A DNA stretch of 64,000 nucleotides, taken from the NCBI RefSeq assembly GCF_964204865.1, contig NC_135262.1, positions 4,092,001 through 4,156,000 of the forward strand, read 5' to 3'. Source of the stretch: Styela clava (lineage: Eukaryota > Chordata > Ascidiacea > Stolidobranchia > Styelidae). Positions 58,315 through 64,000 of the stretch are shown here, piece after piece (the first letter of the stretch is position 1; every line of letters starts with the position of its first letter). The notes below the pieces were generated by a model. It saw nothing but the letters and a program-made list of their open reading frames with translations. It did no database searches and was not told the origin of the DNA. The translations under genes and the position numbers were made by a program.

Positions 58315-58996
58315 ACATTTATCCCTTCAATTGAAATAAATTGCATCACTGGTCCAATCTTGGTATGCCAAACAACTCAAATTGAAAATGTTCGATGAAG
58401 ATATCAAAACTTTGAATACATTCATATAATTTTTCGACATACTTGTATGAAGCATATAAGGTTTTATTATAGTACAGCAAAATGGATTTTTTTCAGTTGT
58501 TGAGTTCTTTATATTTTTTGTCTTTACTACCTGCTAATGTAATGCTAATATTTTTATTTGCTTTTTACGCTTAACAATTTTTCTACTTTGGTATGGCTAT
58601 TTCTCAGATAATTTGATTTTGAAATGTTCAAAAGTAAAAGAGTCAAAACGAACGTTTTTTCAAATGAACTATGTTATCCGCTAATTCTTTAGGCAAAATA
58701 CAAAGTAAATCACAGCAATCTTCAACTTCAGCCCAATTATTTTTAGCACGTTGCATCAAAATTATGGTTCAAGGAGGTTGTATATCAGGTTTTTTTAATG
58801 GATGACCAATTTTTTCCCTCCTTCCCTTAGAATTGTGACCCACCTATTTGTTCAACTATGATGTAGAATTTTCACCAAGTATAAAATACCGATTACCAAA
58901 TTTCAAACCTTATTCATTCCCACTCTGCACTGCATGATTTTTTTTGCAATAAATAATTTTATACATCTAAGCTTCGTGTTCTATTGGTACTCAATG

Positions 58997-59166
58997 CAGT
59001 GGTGGGATTCAAATTTTTTTGTCAGCCGGTTCCATCACAAAAGCAATATTTTTCAGCCAGTTCTGTTACAAAAAGTCACTGACAGTAACCAGTAATGCTA
59101 ACGGGTTTGCTGATCTCATAAAATTCCATGAGACGGTTCTATAGAACCGGCTGAATCCCACTATCG
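58997..59166. mobile_element. hAT-like MITE
   Basis: Starts CAGTGGTGGGATTCAAA and ends GGCTGAATCCCACTATCG; AGCCGGTTC and GAACCGGCT are subterminal. A copy lies in inverse orientation at 24.7-24.84 kb. Lies between PGAM5 and RFWD3. The remaining DNA from 58,315 to 60,413 holds no recognisable gene. Confidence 0.75.
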
Positions 59167-60413
59167 ACTAAAAGCTATATTTCCAGTTGCACAGATCTTA
59201 TCGATTTACTTCCAGTCCAGCCATTATGTGTGGTTATAGTGTTCTGAGCACAGGAAATGAAACTTTCTTTCAGAGCCTGGTATTGGCCATCATTTCCCCA
59301 ACCCTACAGTCAAATATCGTGGTCACGACAGTTTTTTTTCAAACGTGATTCAAAGCGGTGTGAGAAGTGCAGAAATTTTCAGCACATTTACATCACTTAG
59401 CAATTGACTAGGAAGGTCACATATTTGAGTACCTCAATGGCACAACTCCCTTACAGAACAAAGAAGATGAGACACAATATTGCAAACATAAATATCTGTT
59501 CTTAAACAAATGAAATAAACATAATCAAGGCAACAAGAATTCAACAATAATAACATAAGGCCATGATAGATGAATGAGAACTCGTATAGCAGCAGAAGTC
59601 TGTTACATTCGCCCGATAATATAGAGAATTTGAGAAAAGTTGACAACCACTTTTGCATAGTACCTCCGGGATACCAGTGTCTGGAAAGTCCCAAGAACAT
59701 TTGTATGAATGTGAAATCTTTTTAAAGCTATGATAGTTTTGGGTGTTGAACCAAAGTTTTTCAACTAGAGAGGAATACCGCCCAAGGTAGGAACTTAATT
59801 GTTTTATGGAAGGAATTCATACTTTGTATGTAGTATCACCAATATTCTATACCTATTATTAACTACCAAAGCCGGCATGCGAGAACTTCTATGTGCAGCG
59901 GCAGGACTGAAGGATCTTAAAAAGGCAAAAGAGGTATGGTATTACAAATTAGGCAAGATAGGAAAGCAAAATGTGTTTTTGAATAGTGGAAAGTAGAGCT
60001 TTTATGGAGGCAAACTCTTCAAATACAAAAAGTAGGGTAAGATACTGGTACTTATTACTCCAAAATTAGACAGAGGTTGACAATGCTCTCGGCTACACCT
60101 TCTCATAGAATATGAGTAATAAAAATGTTTAGCTATCAGCTAAGTTTCAGACTGGTTGATAACCTGTGTGAAAAGAAAGCTACAAACAGCAAAATTATAA
60201 ACCCCCACTTATAAGTTGATAGAAAAGTTGCAAGATATTGCTGACGCAATGAGAGCCATACATTTAAACTTGCCAGCTAACACGAGACTTGAAATTGTCA
60301 GGAAAAAGGCTGATATGTTGAATAACTATTAGCCCAAGGGGTAAGTACAATTAGCATGGTTCATCGCAAAAATGCAGCGATTGGCGGAACAAAGTCTTGT
60401 TTGAATAAAGCAC

Positions 60414-63400
60414 TTATTTCTGCTCGTATACTTTAAGTTCTTTATCAGTTAAAGTTGCTAAAAGTTGTTTCTCATTGATTTTCATAGGTAATATATCCAA
60501 AGCTGGACCACTGCATGATAATGATTGAATTAAACTTCCTTTTGATTGTGCTTCATAAATCTGAAAAAGGAATCAACTCAAATTTTATTATCGACCAGTA
60601 AAAAGCGAGGACCGTTGGTGCATCACGCTAACCCAACCAAGGAAGAGGTTAACTGTTTTAGATGAGGAAATTTTAGTTGGTATTTGTGTGTAGTATTACT
60701 AACATTACTAATGTCTTTTACCTGTTCAGTATCACTGTAACACATAGAAGCTATTCAAACTGCATAAACCAGTCAATTATCGTATTAAATATTGAAACGA
60801 AAACAGAATTTATATGTATAATGGGGCGAATGAAGAGTTATCAAAAAGGCAAACCATATCAAAAATGTCTACACAACGATATCCAGGCCGGATAGAGACT
60901 GTCAAAACAGCGACTGTCATAATGGCGACCGCATTAAAACAGCGACTGTTGTGATAGTGACACCAACGACACATGATGTTCACTGAGTAGAATCCTCTGA
61001 GTCGAATTTCCTGGTCTGTCGTTGGAAGGTAACGCTATGTTGTGTCACATTAATTTTAAGGTAGTTATGGTTAAGGTTTGTTGCTGTTGTGGCAGTCGCT
61101 ATTTGGAACCCTAGCCCTACACAACCCTCGTCCATGTTGGCAGTGTTCCCTTTAAGGTGTGCGCGCGCACACAGCTTTCAAAGGGTGCACACATGCATAG
61201 ATTTACTGCGCACAGACGTATTTCGATGTAATGTAACAATGTGCTCGGTTGGCAGGTTGGGAAAGTTTGTTGTTGGCCCACCCATTACCCGGTTAGAACG
61301 CCAAAATTTCTTCATTGGTTTTTGCACAAATATTAGTCATTTCCAAAAAAGTGCGCACACACCAAAATTTCTGCGCACACATACTACAAAAAATTAGAGG
61401 AAACATTGCTTGTTGGCGCAACCGACCAGAGATTTTGTCTACCACCATACAGTGGCGTGGAGACCAGCAATCCTCTCGCACATAACTATCCCCCATCTAC
61501 ACAATGCTCACATTTTCCTTTGGACACACTTACATTAACTAAATTCTTTCCCTCATCTGTCACACAGACTAAGTTATTTGACGAATTGGTTGAGAATAAT
61601 GAATTCCTTGTCAACATTTTATGGCATTGTCCCCCATTATATGTTTCTATCACGTTTGTGATCATTGAGTTGTTGAATTCCATTTGACAGAGAATATGTG
61701 TTGTGCAAGTATATGATTGTCCTATGAGGAAAGATAAAATAGTCTTTTGTTAAGAAGTTCATATATAGTCAAGATATTCATGAAATCATTAGCACAACGA
61801 CTAATACTTTCTGCAGGACGGCTCACTGATTAGAACATGGTCAAAGGTATGTTTATGTAGGCTCAATGAGTTAAAGATGTCAATATGCAAACAACAATTT
61901 ACCAACAAAGTAATGAACTGGGTGGATTATGCAAAGAACATATGTAGCTCTGTACAGATTAAAGACTGCTTATCAAAAGTTTGGTTGAAAGCATAAGGAT
62001 GAAACAAAACACAAAAAAATTATAATTCTGAATTGCTTGAAGCAAGTTTCATAACAAAACAATCACTCGTGATATCTGGATACCAAATTTTTTTTAGTGA
62101 AAATTTGATTGATTGATAATGTGGATAATATATATATTGATAATATGGCGAGTTGAAGCCAGAGTCATCATCAAAAATATAAAATCTTCTTAAATTGAGT
62201 CAGAATTAATTTCAGTTTTTCAATGCTGATAATGCAGACAGTCAGGTGTAATTTTTTCCAGTCTCCGCAACCATGTTCTCGGTAATACCAATGACTTATT
62301 TATTATAATGGTTATGGAAAGAAATTATTCAAAGCAATAAAAATTTTTACAACCCATTATTATTATAGGTACGAGCATCAAACCATATTTCAAACATCTA
62401 ATTATGTAACAAACCTGGTCTGAAAGTGACCAAACATTGTTTTAAATTATCACAATATTGAAGTCCAGCGCAGTTGCCAGGTTGCAGAGGTAAATAATGT
62501 GGAGTATATTCTAATTCTTCAGTTGACTGTTGCCAGAAAGTTACGTTTTTGAAAGTTTGTGAAAGAAGACCGTTCTTTGAAGTTTCAGAATCTGAAGTTT
62601 GAGACACATTGTACAAAGACACTATTGGACACCTAAAGTAAAATAAATGTCAAAACATATGTTTAATCGTCTCATAATGATGAGAAATGCACATAAACTG
62701 CGATCCATGCAATACCATACTGGCCTAACACACAATGTGCGGAGGTAACTAATTTTGTTCGCCTACTTTACATCAATTTGTGTAAAGGGACTGAAACCTA
62801 TGTGCAAGGGTATATTCACTTGGCTAACACAGACAGTCCCCGAACTCGAAACGAAACTAAATAAGGAGAATCGGAATAAAATTATAGCCTAACCCTAATC
62901 TGGTACACATACTACAGGAGTACCACTTAATTTCCCAATTGGTCCTCCCAATTACCGGCCCTGTGCGTCCTTCCGAAAAAAAAAACAGTAGATTTTCTCA
63001 CCTTGATACTGGGTTTAATATCGTATGCAAAACATCAGTCGTGTTTCTCATATCGTAGCATTTTATCGATCCATCACTCAATCCTCCGTAGAGAAGGTTT
63101 GAATCCTTCATATCCCAACAACAACTCCACACAGGTTTCTGAGGTTTGTATGTGTGAACAGAAGAATTGTTTTCCCAGCTGGAAAAGGAAAATTGATTCA
63201 GACTTTATGACTAGAGTTCTTCGATTAATCTTAAACCATTTACGGTTTTTTGCAATGTTATTATTAACTCATTTAGGTCTTTGGTAAAACTTTTTATTCC
63301 ACACCACTCTGCATAAAAGTATTTAAAGAATTCTTGGCTAATGTTCATGCAACTCACACTCAGGCTTTTGCATGTTCGAATTAATTAGTATATAATGTGT

Positions 63401-63724
63401 CCATTGATGATATGTATTTCAAATTTACAAGAATACTAATTAATTCAAAAGTATTAGTATTGAGATAAATATTTAACTAAATAAACTAATAAATATCAGT
63501 AGCAGCTCCATACATAACATACCGGCAGATGCCCGACCTTGTTCAGAGCAAATCTTACAAAGTAAATAGTACTTACTTTGTTATTTTCAACGTTTCATCT
63601 TGAGATGCCGTCAATACAAAACTATTGTGAGGTGAAAATCTTACATCTCTGATTGGTTTGGAATGAAGAATATTGAAATGACTGCTTTTCATGTCACAAA
63701 CACTAAATTTTTTCAATCCAAAAC
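60414..63724 (-). CDS. RFWD3: RFWD3 E3 ubiquitin ligase, last five exons (5' end outside window)
   Basis: RING and WD40 ubiquitin ligase of replication-fork and DNA-crosslink repair acting on RPA and RAD51 (family knowledge). Minus-strand exons: 63577-63724, 63002-63178, 62415-62632, 61534-61721 and 60414-60560 (TAA at 60414-60416). They join in frame to about 290 residues of the C-terminal WD40 region. Landmarks: GFGLKKFSVCDMKSS, HSKPIRDVRFSPHNS, LTASQDETLKIT, PVWSCCWD, YGGLSDGSIKCYDMRN, RCPIVSLY, YLPLQPGN, CLVTFRP, ETYNGGQCHKMLTRNSLF and the end LATLTDKELKVYEQK. These match vertebrate RFWD3 in order. RING and N-terminal parts must lie to the right of the window. Introns carry a hAT MITE and a superfamily-M MITE. 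Confidence 0.93.
61141..61408. mobile_element. hAT-like MITE in the last RFWD3 intron
   Basis: 5' CAGTGTTCCCTTTAA and 3' TTAGAGGAAACATTG are inverted ends (12 of 15). Flanking octamers CATGTTGG and CTTGTTGG match at 7 of 8. Subterminal GTGTGCGCGCGCACAC and TGCGCACACA repeats are typical of hAT elements. Confidence 0.82.
61415..61495 (-). mobile_element. SINE fragment next to the hAT MITE
   Basis: GCGCAACCGACCAGAGATTT, then CCACCATACAGTGGCGTGGAG and AGCAATCCTCTCGCACATAA correspond to the SINE body. It lies in the RFWD3 intron just downstream of exon 61534-61721. Confidence 0.65.
62735..62925. repeat. MITE, superfamily M subtype b, RFWD3 intron
   Basis: CAATGTGCGGAGGTAACTAA at the left; CCTAACCCTAATCTGGTACA and ACATACTACAGGAGTACC at the right. 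Confidence 0.85.
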
Positions 63725-63860
63725 CTGGAAATTAGAATAGAAAATTAAAGATAAAATATCATTTTTGAGTTTAGCATTAAAACGATAAACTCAACTTTTT
63801 GGCATCACAGATTACACATTTGAGGTTTAAATCCCATGCCGTACAGTATACCCTAGCACA

Positions 63861-64000
63861 GAGGTCTCAAACTCAAAACATGTCGCGGGCCACTTTTTGA
63901 AAATTATTGACCATGCGGGCTGCAAATCAAGAAATTAGGTACAGAAATGGGTATCTGAATGTACTGTCACACTGTGTTGAAATTACACTTGAATCTTACA
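63861..64000. mobile_element. hAT-like element running off the window, RFWD3 intron
   Basis: CAGAGGTCTCAAACTCAAAA followed by TCGCGGGCCAC has the typical CAGxGGTCTCAAACT start. The other end is beyond base 64,000. Confidence 0.55.

Overview
This is an AT-rich, intron-rich animal nuclear sequence. The evidence is GT-AG introns, two isolated intronless tRNA genes, a tRNA-derived SINE, many hAT-like and foldback DNA transposons, and conserved animal genes including a ciliary dynein-regulatory protein. There are no operons or bacterial-type genes. The repeat load and gene set fit an invertebrate, possibly an invertebrate deuterostome such as a tunicate, but the species cannot be named from sequence alone.

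Layout. 0.5-4.4 kb (minus): the first six coding exons of GAS8/DRC4; the rest lies left of the window. 4.7-5.7 kb: tRNA-Arg(ACG) on plus and tRNA-Gly(UCC) on minus. 7.2-8.2 kb: a broken non-LTR reverse transcriptase remnant. 10.3-22.6 kb (minus): a complete 17-exon ABCF2-type ABC ATPase gene, 659 codons, whose exons join in frame throughout. 23.4-24.7 kb: a hAT-like element with perfect 8-bp target duplications.

26-50 kb holds the most unusual content: two divergently oriented paralogous genes for type II membrane proteins (short cytoplasmic region, one membrane span, coiled-coil stalk, C-type-lectin-like ectodomain). Gene B runs leftward (36.0 to 26.3 kb) and gene A rightward (39.5 to 50.1 kb). 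Between their 5' ends lies a rearranged inverted duplication (34.1-37.3 against 40.8-43.2 kb) carrying repeated phase 1-1 cytoplasmic exons. A third, apparently broken membrane-span exon of the same family lies at 52.45 kb.

45-56 kb is dense in transposons. It includes two near-identical copies of one element, of which only the second carries a 2.17-kb insertion with inverted ends and a 7-bp target duplication. 57.3-58.1 kb: PGAM5, a mitochondrial phosphatase, as a single uninterrupted frame. 60.4-63.7 kb (minus): the last five exons of RFWD3, a WD40 ubiquitin ligase; its 5' part lies right of the window. PGAM5 and RFWD3 converge.

About 19 copies of one foldback MITE superfamily are scattered through introns and intergenic DNA. 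Each gene appears independently transcribed. Exon boundaries were placed by eye from splice signals, frame continuity and recalled family similarity, without transcript data.
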